Assembly: GCA_037178855.1 (NCBI GenBank)
Contig: JASJZC010000005.1
Location: 3,844,001-3,908,000 of the forward strand
DNA: 64,000 nt
Direction: 5' to 3'
Origin: Oscheius sp. JU75
Taxonomy: Eukaryota > Nematoda > Chromadorea > Rhabditida > Rhabditidae
Position numbers and translations under genes: made by a program. The notes under the pieces are model-generated. The model did not search any database. It saw nothing but the letters and a program-made list of their open reading frames with translations, and was not told where the DNA came from. Position 1 is the stretch's first letter. Each line of letters begins with the position of its first letter. Positions 1-12,632 of the stretch are shown piece by piece.

Positions 1-3000
1 CTCCAGCCGAATCTGGACTTTGACTTCCGGAGTGGACAGAGTGTGAGGGATATAGAGAGCATTGTAGACTCCAGGCTCATTGAAAATGAACTTGTCGTTG
101 TCGATCGTATTGAAGGTTCCTGCTCCCAAGCCCTCACCTAGAAGTAGTTGTGTGAATGAATAGACACGGGCTCACCATAAGCTGGTGGCTGGTACTCTTG
201 ACATCCGGAACTGGGTCTTCTCCAATAGAACATCTGGCAGCGGAATTCGGCATACTTGCAGCAGAGGAAATAGGGCATGTAGTCGTTGTGGAAAGACGAG
301 AGACCGGGAACTTCGTACTGTCCCATGTAGGGAGGAGTTCCGAACTCGTAGGCTCTCATCGGGAATCCGGGATTGTAAGGAACTTCAGGAGTGACCTTGA
401 TGACAGGCTGGTAGCTCGTCTGCATCAGATGCCCTTGGTCATCGTAGCAGCAGACTTGTCCATAATGAGTAGGGAAGCGTCTAAATGATTAAATTGATAA
501 CTGTTTCAGATGAAAATTACGCTGTGTTGAAACTTGCAAAGTCTCGTCCGTTTCCAGCATACGAGGAGAGGATGTTCTGAGCTGACATGTAGCAATTCCT
601 GGCTCCAATGGCTACAGTACAAGTGATATCACGGAACGCTTGAGAGCAGCGAGGATGAGGCATGAATCGACCGAGATCGGCCTGTGCTTGTCGCTCGATA
701 CACGGACAGGAAGAGTTGGTCTCGACGTCACGAATAAAGTTCCATTGAGCTCCATCCTCGTCGTACCAATCGTGACACATCTCGAGAGCCTTCTTTTGGA
801 CGAATTGAGTACGAGCTTGTTCGTCGTTCACGTTGTAGGTAGTCTGTTGGTACTTGGGATTGTTCGAAGTCCACAGCCAATGAATTGAGATTGGAGAAGA
901 CACCAGCCCCGACAGAAGAGTAGGCGATGTGCCTTGTCCCAAGTTGTCCTAAATTGATGTTATTTTGAGCCAATCACGTATCACCTGATTCGGTTTGATC
1001 GGCGCGAGTTTCATGTAGCCAAACCGGTAGTTGTAGAGCTCGTTGTTCCGTTCCCAATCCGTCATGTACCTGAATAGATTCACTCAAAATCCGTCAAATA
1101 GACCAACCATTGTTCGACTTGGTAGAGATTAATTCGTTCCTCTTGTGGCTTCCAGCGGTACTCGTAGCTGTTTCTATTTGAGTAACTGGCCAGTCGACAG
1201 ATGACTCTGTGCTCTGGACGGAACTTTTTGATCTGAATTAGGATATTTATAACAGTAAGATGTTAACGCACATTGTCATCTTTGAACTCTCTGTAGGCTA
1301 CGACATAGAGTCCCAGCTGAACGGAATACATGGAATCGTCTCCGAGTCTCATGTGTTGATTGGTTAGCAACAGATCAGGATTGGTGAAGTTCCTTGGATA
1401 CCAGATCAACGGCATCACCTATTTAAAGTCTGTTAGCAGTTGAAAAGGAAACTCACCGGTCGTGGAGACAGTACAAAGTAGTCGTAAATGTTACCTAAGG
1501 AAAAGTTTGAATAGATCACATTCTCAGGTACCTATGTCTAGTCGATTCGGATCCAAAGTCGGCGGAACGAAGTAAATATATCCTACAAAAGCTTTTTCAT
1601 CGTTCGCCCCTCCAGTCTGCGGCTGGAAGTAGACGGTTTTGGTTCCCCAGTCGTAGATCTTTGGCAAATAGCATCTTGCCACAGACGGATTCAGAACCAC
1701 ACAAGTTGCAGTCTAAAAGAGTTGTCTGTGGGGAAAAACCTCGGATACCTGTCGCTGCTCGATCATCAGCACGTAGGTTTGAGTGGGATCGAGGCAGATC
1801 GCGTTCACTGAAAAGGATAGAGTCACAAAGAAATGTTAGACTATTTGATCTCCAAAAAGCAAGACTCACCATCGACGGACATCTCTCCAAGCATCTGAAT
1901 TTTAACTGTTTACAATTTGATAACACGGCTTACGTTCACGATGTTTGGATAGATCAGCATAGGATATGTACCTCCGGTCTTGTTGCTAAAACATACACTA
2001 TCACAAAAATAAGAAAGTTTACTTACCTGCAGCCTCCCGGTCTCACGACATCGTCTACTCGGAACATATAGCGTCCTCTGACCCAATGAGGTACTCCCGA
2101 CCTCTGTGCAAGAACTTTAGGAGTGTTTTTGTACATCTGGGTGGGGTCGACTGGCACCACTCCTGTGTGGTTTCCTCCGTTAAAGACAGCCTGACATCTT
2201 CCGGATCGGGAGTTGGCTCGGAAGTCGGCAGCATCGAATCCGAGTTTGTCGTAGTTCAAGATGACATAACTGAGTCGAGCAGTCTGAAATGAACCACCTA
2301 GCTATTTTGATGGCCCGCGGTCTCTTTCTCCCACACCCAACGACTCTCTTATCTGGCCAGTTCCAAAGCTCTCACTAACTTGATAACTGATCACTATTAA
2401 CGACTGGAATCACGCCAAAAAGAATAAACATTCGCCTCGACTATAGTCATAAAATCATACCTCGTCGGTGAGCCAAACGAGCTGATAGGTGGCCAATTGG
2501 CCGGCGTCCATATCGGATCTTCCCGAGATGGCAGAGGCTGTGTTGTACCAGGTCACAATGAGAGCAGCGTCAGCTCGGAAAGCGGCAGCTCCAGCCACTC
2601 CATCGTTCAGCCAACGCATCATTTCATCAAGGAAATAGTCAGAATTCTGGTCACAACGAACGTAAGAGTCGGCAGTACTGGGACAGGCCTGAACTTATAA
2701 ATAATGAAGTCAAATAGGGAGAACTACCAAAGAAGCAGTCTGGGTGAAGAATGGAGAAACTTGTTGAGTTCCACCCAGATTCATGTTACTGTTTGATCCT
2801 CTTCCGAACAGAGACTGTCTCATCATTAGACGGTAGTAGACACCTGTCCTCATACCAGGATTAACATCCTGAGGAATCTGCTGTTTACAGAGATAAGGAG
2901 CAATCATGGCTGGATCTTGCTGTTTCGGCCAATCGGTTGCATCCGGTCCGACGTTGATCGTGGGTCCTTGGTCCAAAACCGTAGCAAAGGCTATGTATCC

Positions 3001-3375
3001 GTTGACTGAGATCTGTTCAAATATGTTTAGAATAAAAATTTCCAATGACCTACCGATGTGTAATTGTACAATCCTCCGTAGAAGGGAAAGTACATGTGAA
3101 GATCGATGGTCTGGCCTGCTGTAAGGAGTCCCGGGTTGACTTCTTGATCACCCACTTCTGGGCCGAAAGGCACCAAATTAACTAGTAGCTTATATTGTTT
3201 CTTCCAACAGTATCATACCTCCATAGTAGACGTTGTTTCCAGTTCCGGAGAAGAGAGTACCCGAGTCTGGTGGCTGGATGTTCTGATTGATATTCGATTG
3301 GAAGTTCTGATTCTGAATCTGTGCTCTTGCGCAGAGCGCAGTCAGGAGTAGCCACCAGGGGCTCCGCCACCCCAT
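1..3375 (-). CDS. Mesh-like adhesion protein (NIDO-AMOP-VWD), C-terminus beyond window
   Basis: Secreted or membrane cell-contact protein of the Mesh / Sushi-domain-containing-2 family; the C. elegans homologue is K03H1.5. The protein starts at 3375 (MGWRSPWWLLL...) with a cleavable signal peptide directly after a TTTCAG acceptor. An N-Q-rich linker follows, then a nidogen-like (NIDO) domain recognisable by AALIVTWYNTAS, with its C-terminal part around 2020-2260. The exon at 520-900 carries an AMOP domain: the CHDWYDEDGAQWNF block and the CPCIERQAQADLGRFMPHP motif. The last bases (1-140) encode the start of a von Willebrand D domain (AGTFNTIDNDKFIFNEPG). About ten short introns separate the exons. 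The sushi/TM end lies left of the window. Domain order is seen in the sequence; a junctional role is known for insect Mesh and inferred here. Confidence 0.85.
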
Positions 3376-3378
3376 ATG

Positions 3379-3390
3379 CTGAAACAAACT
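3379..3390 (-). promoter_or_regulatory. Probable spliced-leader acceptor of the Mesh-like gene
   Basis: On the minus strand the sequence GTTTGTTTCAG ends three bases before the ATG at 3375. A strong nematode acceptor this close to the start with no matching upstream coding exon suggests trans-splicing, although an intron in the 5' UTR would look the same. Confidence 0.5.
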
Positions 3391-4651
3391 TTGTGTTTTG
3401 AAATTAAGAAGGGTGAGAGAATGGTTGTATCTAGGCGAGAGACATTGCTAGATCGGTGGTATAAGGCGCTTAGTGTGATTAGAGTTGTCGAGGACCGTGT
3501 CAATATTTTGTGCTGATTCCTCTGCAATACGTTCTTTTCGTGTGAACCAATAAGGCGCGTGCCGTCACAAGACGGCACCTATAGGCAATCTGTCAATATG
3601 CTAATCGATGTGTGCGTCCACACAATGCATCGATGATTGGGAAAGTTCTGGCTGGAGGAGATGCGCATCAAAGGGAAAAACAGCTGGAGCAGCAGCGACT
3701 GGCGACAAGTGAGCAAATAAGAGGCATGAAAGCCGAGACAGAGCGGACTGCGCCATGGGAGAAGGGCAACTTGGATCTGCATGGACATCCCTTATTCTTT
3801 CTAGCAACAAGGGGTCGATTTCAGTACTAGAAGGAAAGTTGTTGTGAATGAGAATGGTTATCACGATGACTAATCGCCCCCTCAAAAAGGTAAAACTATC
3901 GTAAGAAGGTCCTGTGGACAACTCATCCTGGCCTGGGCAAACAGAGTCTGTGGAACACTGTGACTCATCGTTTACCTTTCTAGGGATCGGCTGCAGATGA
4001 GGTTCAGAGGAACCGGCTTTCACAACCAAAAGAAATCATACAAGGGAGGGCAACGGATTGATTTTCCCACGACGGCTCGTGCGAGATTCCGTGCCATGGC
4101 ACTGTCTGTCTGTCTTTCGACTAGGAAGGGAGTTAGGAGCGTAAAACGTCGAGTCTAAGCTTTATCAGTTACGTGAGAGATGTTGACTCGGGACAGCAGC
4201 AAACAGTTCAGGTCCTCCCAGTAAGTATAAGCAGATTGTAGAAGTTTTGGAGGGGAAAAGCTGTGAAAAGAGCACAAATGATAAGAAATGAGTGTTATCT
4301 ACTGGGTATTTCCGTCGAAGAGTAAACAGATTTGGAAAGATCAATCATGGGAGGAAGAATGTTGCGAGGGAGTGGTTTTCGCATCAAGTGGATCAGAGTA
4401 GGAAAAAGATGACAAACAAAGAGATCGATGTCGTACAGCAAAGACGTTCTCATGCCGTATTAGCATAAATGTGACAGTCGCATGTGCCGGCCCTGTGACT
4501 CATTCTTGTGTTTGCTCACTTTGCCTGCCTTGGCCGACGCCTGGTATCAAAAACGATAACCAGCGGATCGATCTGTATCGGTCAGTCAGAGGTACGACTT
4601 TTAAACAACTGTTATTTTATCGGGATGTTTATATTCTCGTCGTTTCTTCAA
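3391..4651. other. Intergenic, no supported gene
   Basis: About 1.26 kb between the 5' end of the Mesh-like gene and the 3' end of the SLC17-type gene. It contains only short open frames on both strands with no recognisable motif; one Q/E-rich frame on the plus strand at 3612-3830 has no family match I can name. It should hold the promoter of the Mesh-like gene. Confidence 0.5.
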
Positions 4652-6410
4652 TCACGGCTTCTTTTCTATCGTCCTTCGAGTCGGTCTTGGCCCAATCTTG
4701 TTCAACCCCTGAAACCGAATGATCTTCTTCGAGAAAAGAGCCTTGCCTGATCCAAAGGACACGAAAATGGTCCCAGATACCAGGCTGACACCTGAGGCCA
4801 TGATGAAGACATACTCCCAGCCGTGTCTCTCATAGTTGCGAAGTGCATTGACTGCGTAAGGCGTCGCTAGTCGAGCCGATTGGGAGAAGAACATTGACAT
4901 TGCCGAGAGACTTTCGGTGTAGTGAGGAGCCAAGGAGAGCAAGGAGGTTATGTGACCGGCGGATTCCAAACTTTGACAGACTGCAATCAGACTGGCGACT
5001 GCCAGAGCCACTCCCGGGTCATTACATCCGACAAAAAAGGCCATAACGAGAAACAGCATAGATATTCCGAGACTAGCTGAACAGAATGAACAAAGATGAA
5101 AGTCAGAAACTCACAAATAGCTTGGGAGATTTTGGTAGATGCTGTTGGGCCGAGATGGTCTCTCTTCTTTAGAAGATCCACTCCGGTAGACCATGCTAAA
5201 CGTACAATAAAAGAGCAGAGATTGGGGATGGCCGTAAAGTATCCATTCTGTAAAAGGGTGTACATTGAATAAGGGTAGCTACCATGACAGGACTGATCAT
5301 GACTTGTTCCTTGAAAAATTGTGGGAAGAATGACTGCGTTATTGTCTGAGCAACACATGTTCCGAAGTTCATTTGGAATTCTGCAAGGACCGCTAGGGAG
5401 AGCATGATTTTCGAGTATGGTACGGATCCCTAAACTTTCTTTTTTTAAATACGTAAAATCGAATACTGTCGGTTTCTCTTCGACATGGACATGCTCCAAT
5501 AGAAATCTTTGTTCCGTCTTAGAAATACCTCTGGCACTTCTGGGAGACTCGGCTGAGAAAAGTTGCCACAGAACACAGAAGACACAGCCTATTCCGCCTC
5601 AATTTCCTTTTAATCCTGTCGTCAGAAGACGTACTGGTAAGATAAAAGTTGAATTGCCATCCTATTGAGCTTCCACAGACTGCTCCAGTGAGTGGACCTC
5701 CAACGAATCCAGCCAATTGGCCTCCGACGGCGAAAACAGCTAAAGCTGTACTTCTTTCAAAACGAGGAAACCATTTGTCTATAAGCGTGTAGATGGCCAC
5801 ATCTATGAAGGCCTGAGTTTTTTGTCAAAGAAGAGTTGGAGGAATACATGTGAAACTCCAATGAGAACTCGAAGAACAAAAACTGAGCTATATCCAACAT
5901 GGACAGCAACGACAGGAATGAGGCCGTTGAACAGAACGTGTGCGACCATGACTAATAAGAGAACAAGTTTGGCCGGAAGTCTTCTGGCTATCCACATCGA
6001 AGGCAGCTGAGCCACAAGAGAACCCCAAGAAGTTGCCGAAAGAAGCAAATCCTCTTGGTGTCGACTCCAGTCCAGGGTTCCCTGTACTTGAATCTGGATA
6101 AGAACGCCCAACTTACCTTGTAAACATGGTTCTTGCTAGTCGATTCACTTTGGAGACATTTAGATGAGCTGATGTTTCGGGGGTGGTCGACTACCATACC
6201 TTGTAATGAGAGTTAGCAAAACTTTTAAAGACTCCCTACATGTTAGGTTTAGACCAAAGTTGGCTACTATTAGTGAAGAACAGAAGTAGGAGAGAGATAG
6301 TAGTAGGACGACGTGTAATCGACGAGACTTTGGATGCCAGAGTTCTGAACCAATTGTTTTGTACAATGCTATGGGTAAAAAAGAAACCGGAGGGCATGTC
6401 CAGGACAGCA
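4652..6410 (-). CDS. SLC17-type major facilitator transporter
   Basis: Multi-pass anion or phosphate transporter of the SLC17 branch of the major facilitator superfamily. The exon near 6000-6180 encodes LDWSRHQEDLLLSATSWG and then VAQLPSMWIARRLPAKLV, the family pattern in which Trp-Ser-x-x-Q-x-x-x-Leu-Leu-Ser precedes TM2 and a basic loop follows. Exons near 5520-5800 and 4990-5420 carry further hydrophobic segments, including WFPRFERSTALAVFAVGGQLAGF. The final exon ends in a basic tail with its stop at 4652. At least six introns of about 40 nt are present; one clear junction is near 6190-6238. The first exon is uncertain: the frame is open to about 6410 but has no good ATG, so a small upstream exon near 6525 may supply the start. 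Substrate cannot be inferred. A second family member lies at 53348-55002. Confidence 0.78.
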
Positions 6411-7039
6411 ATGAGCGGAGACTGTTATCTCGAGGTTAATCTCTTTATCTTTCATCATCTGATAGCTACCGGAAAACGATCTTCAGATCTTCTCACGACT
6501 CTTGTTCGTATCGAATTACCCATATTCTTTGCCAAGTTTTCTTCCCTAGCATTAGTCAGGATGGCTCGCTGCCGTGCTCTTCAGCCAAGTAGTCCTTCTC
6601 TTTCCGGGATTGCGTGCTAGTCCTCTGCTGGCTCCTCTTCGTAAGAAACTTGATACTGGCCTCCCAGGTCAGCAACTTCAGAAGGCCGACAATGTAATTT
6701 GCGCACTCAAAGGTCGTCAATAGGGTTGAGGAAAACGAATTCAAATGGTTCATTTCATAAAGGCACAGAGGTGAAGTCGAGAAATCATCGAAGGATCTTC
6801 TGAAAAATGCTGTTGAGTGGTGGTTATAGGCTATGCATGAGGACACATGACACACGAACTTTCTGGATGGCCAGAGTCTGAATATCCGAGAAGGAGCCAA
6901 TCCCTTACTTTTCCACTCTCTCCCTACCCCATGAATTTTTAAGCGACTTAAAGGCTTTGAAGGCGAGGACAATAGACTCACTCGAATTGGCAGTTCGGCC
7001 TCTGAAAACCCGTGCGGGACCCGTAAGGAGGAAGTGTCT
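6411..7039. other. Intergenic, no supported gene
   Basis: Between the SLC17-type gene and the stop codon of the three-finger protein. An open frame on the minus strand (6556-6981) shows no family features. Part of 6960-7040 may instead be a last exon of the neighbouring gene, because a plausible donor and acceptor flank its stop codon. Confidence 0.4.
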
Positions 7040-8230
7040 CTAGCAGAGGTGACAGTAGTAGTTGAAGGCTACCACCTGAATGGAATCATTTGAGAAAGGC
7101 GGTGAGAAACATACGAGGACGGTGGCTGCGCCTACTGACAATGGAACAACTACGAGAAGAAGAGTCAGAAGAGATGTTTTTGTCGAAATCGGGGCAGCAG
7201 GAGGCGGTGGCTCATCGTCTGGTCTGTCCATTCGACTAAAAACCAGAGGAATCTCGTCCGGACTGGGTCCGGTGTCTCTTCTATTACTGAAATTATGATT
7301 TTTCTCTGCAATAGAAATAAATCTACCTGGTGTGAGCTCTGAGGTAGGCGAAAGTATTGCAGTAGGGTTCTCCACAGGCACAGAGATCGGTCCATTTGTC
7401 ATCCTCGTCCCTAAAACCAGATGTTTGTCTTACTTCTCGGGAAAGAAAAGAAAGATTAAGCGACTACACGGAAAGCTCTAGTTTAGATAGCTGACTTACC
7501 AAACGGAGACGCCTCTCCAAAATCTTCCGTATCTCAAAAAAGAGAGTTCTTTCCCCAGGTAACATTTTCTCTCGGCGGCTGTATAAGTCCGCTCGGCTAA
7601 GTCAAGAGCCGTGCTCGTCGTCAGATTGAATTACCTCTCCCCCTGGCTCCTCGATGCCTTCTCGACCATATGACCCCGGGGACTACAAATTAGCTTTGAA
7701 GAAATCTTTGAAAACATCAAATGACTAAGCTCGCAGGAGTATCTGGGATTAGAAGAAGTGTCCGACGCCCATCTGTCAATTTCTCAAAAGAAGAACTCTT
7801 GAAAAGGAATGACAAGCGCGGCTGGCAGCATCTCATAATTGGTCCAGCCCCCGACATCATTAACTCTTTCGGGTTAGGCAGTGCGACGGATATTATTACG
7901 GCCCGGAGACTCTCTCACTATTTAATGAAGGAAAACAGCTGAAATTAAAGGGCAGTGATGGGTAGATGGGTAAATAAGACGACTGTACGGAATAACAAGA
8001 CTCACCTATGACAGCCAATTTGCCGAGCTCCACATGTTCGAATGACTTGGTTGTTGTCGCGGAGAATGCCCACTAAACACACGTCTCCCTCACACGAACC
8101 ATATCTGAGAGTGAGTTTTTGACAAGAACAGAGAAAGAACTAACGGAGTGCAATGGTCTTCGGTACAATAGCATCGAAGTGATTCGACGACAGCCGAACA
8201 ACTCGTCACCAGAAGAAGAATCAGCCGCAT
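7040..8230 (-). CDS. Small three-finger (Ly6/activin-receptor-like) membrane protein
   Basis: The start at 8230 begins a signal peptide (MRLILLLVTSCSAVVES), followed by LRCYCTEDHC and, after a 40-nt intron, YGSCEGDVCLVGIL and RTCGARQIGCH. A later exon gives KCYLGKELSFLRYGRFWRG, and the next gives DKWTDLCACGEPYCNTF. This cysteine spacing, ending in a C-x-C...C-N box, is that of three-finger ectodomains (Ly6/uPAR or activin-receptor type). A proline-rich stretch and one transmembrane helix (TSLLTLLLVVVPLSVGAATV) follow, then a short tail. No kinase domain follows, so it is not a complete TGF-beta receptor. The junction between the second exon and the KCYLG exon (around 7620-8005) and the last few residues are unresolved; an alternative final exon could extend below 7040. 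Function unknown; cell-surface location inferred. Confidence 0.6.
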
Positions 8231-8837
8231 TCCCGCATTCTGAAGGTACGAATTGTAATCCCGGGAGAGGAAGAGAGTAATTCGGAGAAGATGGAGCAGG
8301 TGCCATATATCACCAATACGGAGGGGAATCGAGGAAGAGAGGGCTCAATCGAACATAACTCTTTTCAAAAGGAACATGATTGATGGGAGATCGGATCCGA
8401 AAGGTGTCAACGCGAGTAGTCGAACTAGCTGACAGCCCCGAGAGAGACATAAATCTTGTGAAAAAAAGCACAGGTCGTTTGCCAAAAAATGAGGTGTTGC
8501 TTGAGCACTTTTGCGTTGAGTCGACTGCGCACTCCGCGCTAGACTCCGCCCCATCGATCCGCCCCTCCGACTTAATTGGAACCACGGAAAACAATGAGCA
8601 TCATCCCTATACTCTCTTCTTTTCCCACTCTATGACCCCCTTTGTCATTGAGTCTAATGCATGGAAAGTAGAAGGGAAAAAAATTTATTGACCTTGGGGG
8701 AAGTGTGAAGACTACTCTTGGAATCCCGTATGGCTTTGAGCGTGCTGTTTTGCGTCTAACAAGATTTTCGTCAAAATCGACGGGGCTGGCAATGACGAGC
8801 TGCCGCTTTTGACGTGTGTCGTCGTCCTCGTTCTGAA
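8231..8837. other. Intergenic, no supported gene
   Basis: About 0.6 kb between the start of the three-finger gene and the end of the CDK20-like kinase. The open frames on both strands lack family features or signal peptides. It probably holds the kinase 3' UTR and the promoter of the three-finger gene. Confidence 0.45.
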
Positions 8838-10294
8838 TTATGCACAATGGTCCATGCCATGAAATGGCAGTCGACGCTTTGTCTCATCAGCGGGCCAGGA
8901 TGCGATCTCGACGACGGGAGTAAAGGCGCATTGTTCGTCGGAGAATCTGATAGTTGGGTTTGGGAAATGGACCCTAGAAATGATAAAACGGTAATCAAAG
9001 AGAGGAGTTTCGACACCTTCATCCAGTTATTTTCCAGTAGAGATTGAGCACTGGCTCGTTGAAACGTATCCAGTTTGAGCATCAGTTTAAGAAACTTCAA
9101 GAGTTCCGGACTTGCATCCGTCACTAAAACTGATAGTTTCTTCCCCTCCGCAGAGTCAAGACTTATTGTGCTCCAGTCCTTCAGAGGTGGTCTCTCTTCA
9201 AAAATGAGTTTTCCCGCATCTGGCATTATCTCCCATGAAGGCCAATTCTGTTCAGAGGGTGTTCCCAATAGACCAAAGACTCTTGACATCTGTTCGATGT
9301 CGGATCTGCCCTAGAATGTTGCTCCATTGGCCAACTCAATGCCATAATAGGTTGACTGCCGTCAACAGGGCCATTTACCTGAAGTAGTGGGTAGCCAGTC
9401 ACGAATTCTGCCAGACAGAGTCCAATTGCCCAGATGTCAATGGAGGGAGTGTATCGTCGACAGCCGAACAGCAATTCCGGAGCTCGGTACCAGCGAGTCG
9501 CCACCTAAAGATCTCGAGTGTTTCTGCAAGTAATCGGAGTCTCGGATCCGTCAAGCGAGCGACATGAACATGTGTTGTGGGCTGAGCGAGGAAAAACGAC
9601 GAGATACCTGATGTATTGGTGGGCACTTGTCGGCAATTTGCTCGAGGGAACCAGACTTACATTTTCTTCATACTCCCTGTTTAGTTCCGAGGGATAGTAG
9701 AGACAGGCCTGTCCAAAATCGGCTACTTTGACTATGAGAGTGGAAGTGACTAGAATGTTTTCGGGTTTCAAGTCCTGAACGAGTTATGAACAGACTCAAA
9801 GAGACGTCTACTCGATGCATAATTCCGACGGAGTGCATGTGCGCCACAGCCAAAAGAAGCTGCTCAAAGAAGAATCTGAAGGGTGACTTTTGACAAAAGA
9901 ATGCCAGACAAACTGAATGAACAAGTCGTCTCGGGGTCGGCGGGGATCCAAGAGAATGTCGTTCAAATGGAAACTCACAAACTCGGTCACAATCGAGACA
10001 GTATCCGCCGAAGAAAAGTTGTCTAATAGAGTCAGAATCTGAGCCATTGATGATCGATTCAAAAAGAAGCACAAACATTTTTATGGTTGAGGTTGCGGAG
10101 AGAACAGATCTCTCGGAGAATGCCTAGAGGATTTTTCGAATGACTCATCTTTTTGATGGCCACAATTTGTCCGTTCTCAAACAAGTCCTCATTGTCAAAA
10201 AACGAAAAAGGGAATGTACCTGTCTCGTTCGTGCTCGGATAACTATCCCGTAGGCACCTTGCCCTGCAGTTCCCTGCACCTCATATCGGTTCAT
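8838..10294 (-). CDS. dyf-18: CDK20/CCRK-type protein kinase (DYF-18-like)
   Basis: Serine/threonine kinase of the cell-cycle-related-kinase group, which controls ciliary kinases and cilium length; the C. elegans member is DYF-18. It starts at 10294 with MNRYEV and a glycine loop ([14 protein letters not shown]). The catalytic loop [14 protein letters not shown] is restored across an intron near 9780-9815. It has the DFG motif in the form VADFGQA, then [18 protein letters not shown] and [13 protein letters not shown]. The C-lobe carries [18 protein letters not shown], typical of CCRK. There is no T-x-Y pair, so it is not a MAP kinase. The C-terminus is uncertain: I prefer a spliced end with stop at 8838 (tail [11 protein letters not shown]), but reading through the last exon would give a stop at 8771. 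A TTTCAG acceptor precedes the start, and FAAH ends 134 bp upstream, so the two may form an operon. Confidence 0.75.
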
Positions 10295-10301
10295 ACCATC
10301 A

Positions 10302-10314
10302 CTGAAAGAAGCTT
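10302..10314 (-). promoter_or_regulatory. Probable spliced-leader acceptor of the CDK20-like gene
   Basis: Minus-strand CTTCTTTCAG lies seven bases before the ATG at 10294, within the 134-bp gap after the FAAH stop. This is the arrangement expected of a downstream operon gene. Confidence 0.5.
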
Positions 10315-10428
10315 TATTGAATAAGAGTTCAGAAAATACTAGCACAATGGGAATACAATGAATAACACGTGAATAGGTCAGGGATAAATGGTCGTCTGTG
10401 GTCCATGGTTGTCATGACGACGCCCGTT

Positions 10429-12550
10429 CTAGTGAAGGCGAACAGCCTTTTCGATGTCTCTGAGCACTCTGAGCGTTGTTTCTTCCCTGTAAGGAGGAGC
10501 AGCCACTTGCACACCGACAGGCAGTCCAACGGATCCAAGGGAGGCCTTCTTTGCCAACTTGTACCATGGGTCCGACTCCGGATAGTTCTCGATGAGATTC
10601 TTCTCGTCATCCTTCGTGACTTCCGTAACTTTGACTACACCGGCTCCAAAATCTAAATAGATTATGAACTATGATCGAGCAAACTCTGCTTTACCTAGTA
10701 GATTGTAGATGGTAGTGTAGGTACAGGTGGAAAACAGTTTACATGGAATATCGTGAGTTGGTGCGGCCAGAACCTGAGGCGGACTGAGAATAGCGTCGAG
10801 TTTTTGTTCCTGCATCTTCTCAACATACTCTCCACGGTACTCGTCAATTTCAGCATAGGTTTGGCGAAGTTCTTAGCTTTGAATAGGAAGAGTATCAAAC
10901 AATAATTACCGGCAGTACTGAGAGTGAGAGCAGGAAGGATATTGGCCAGACGAGGGAAGAACAGACTGACTGGGTAGACCAGAAGACGCTGGAGCATAAT
11001 TGGAATGAAGTACATCGGAATTTGAGGATACAGAGTTGGGTGAATTATATCCTTCATGAGTCTGTCTCGGAGATATCTCCCGCCATCAACACTCATAGCT
11101 AAAACGATTGTTCACAATTCCATAATACACGAACCTCTGATGTACATTTGAAACATTTTACTATGATTTGGCGGATTGAACTGGACTACGGTATGCCCAG
11201 CGGCTTCCAGGTGCTCCTTGGCTTCAAAAACGGCTCTTTGAACAGCAGGAGTGGGAGTGAACCAGCCATCGTCAATGTAGTATCCGATACGAAGAGGTTT
11301 CTTCGAACTGTACTGTTCCTCATCCCACAAGACTGGAGGGACATAGGGATCTTGCTCACTCTCGAACAGATCACCCCAAACCTAAAGTGTACAGTGAGAA
11401 GAGAAAAGAGAAAAACAACAGCTCGACTGAACTCGACTACAGTCTCGATATCCGAAGCCATTGGTCCATCATTGGCGTTGATCAATGGACGGCCGGGAAC
11501 AGCACCAGCACTTCCACGATGAGCAAATCGGAGGTGAGAGGGCTTGATTCCAGCTTGACCAGTGAAATGACAGGGCATTCGAATCGAACCTCCCACATCC
11601 CCTCCTATTCCCAAAATGCTCCCAAAAGCTCCCAAAATGGCCGACTCTCCTCCAGTGGAACCGCCAGGAGTTCTGGACTTGTCCAAAGGATGAGTCGTTA
11701 TTCCGTAAATAGGATTGGCACAGTTGAATGTCAGAAGTGATTGGGGAACATTTGTCTGCACAAAAGGAACGCAGCCTAGTCGTTTGAGATGATCGATGAG
11801 AATGCTGTCCTTTTTGGCTGCCTTGAAAATATCCTGTGCGAATCCTCGGGTCGTATCGTAGCCTTTCAACTAAATCTGTTTGAACAATGACATGACCAAC
11901 TCCTTACACTGATACATTCTTTGACGGAGATGGGAATTCCAAACAACTTTGGTTTGACGAATGAGGGGTCTTTGGCCTTTTCATCCCAAGCCTTGGCCCA
12001 CTCTTCCGCTTCCTACTGTTTTATTTGAATAGGAAATGACTCAGACTCACCTTTACGAAAAGGGTCGCACAATTTGTCTTTTTGTGAGCCTCAGCAGCCT
12101 AAACTCCTTCCAATAACTGAAACTAAATGGAAAACCTTGATGTAAAAAGTTTGGAGTGCCTCATAACACGAGACAGTTTCATTCTGCAGTTCATCTAAAA
12201 ACCTGTTCAATTAGACTGACCCTGAACTGACCTCTCAGCTGAACGAAGGAGAGTCCTCCGATATATTCCCTCCTGCTTTCATCCAATCGAAGACCAACTG
12301 ACTCGGCCAGAGCGATACTTTCATCGCGTTCTTTCAGCCGTTTCGCGATGTTTGCCTGCAGTACAACTTTGCTCTGAAAAGGACGACCTTGAACCAAATT
12401 ACTACCACTAACCTCTGCTCGTTTGGTCCATAGGTGGTGGAGGTAGGCTACGAAGCCAGCCAATAGGATTCCAACAAGTAGGAGACACATCTGCAATCTG
12501 TCACAGAGTGTAAAGGGCGGTTGGAAGAACTGAACAATCGATAGTTTCAT
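10429..12550 (-). CDS. faah-1: Fatty-acid amide hydrolase (amidase signature family)
   Basis: Membrane-anchored serine hydrolase that degrades N-acylethanolamines such as anandamide. It starts at 12550 (MKLSIVQFF). A transmembrane helix ([21 protein letters not shown]) is followed by a basic linker and [15 protein letters not shown]. The amidase catalytic triad is visible: Lys in [12 protein letters not shown], the cis-Ser in [12 protein letters not shown] and the nucleophile Ser in [12 protein letters not shown]. The C-terminal part includes [12 protein letters not shown] and ends [20 protein letters not shown] with its stop at 10429. About eight short introns; length is near the usual 570-580 residues. 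C. elegans has two adjacent FAAH genes next to pmk-1 and only one is seen here, so the symbol marks the family rather than a proven ortholog. Confidence 0.9.
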
Positions 12551-12632
12551 GCTTGGCAGGTTATGACAAAACAGGGATTAGTAGTCACAACTTTGAACTT
12601 TTTGAACTAGTGAACTCGACTTGCTCCACCAG

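Noticed and set aside
3601-4029. 142-codon minus-strand frame and overlapping Q/E-rich plus-strand frame
   Set aside because: Both open over the same bases with no recognisable motif; probably chance.
6556-6981. 141-codon minus-strand frame between the SLC17 and three-finger genes
   Set aside because: No domain, no signal peptide and no good start context.
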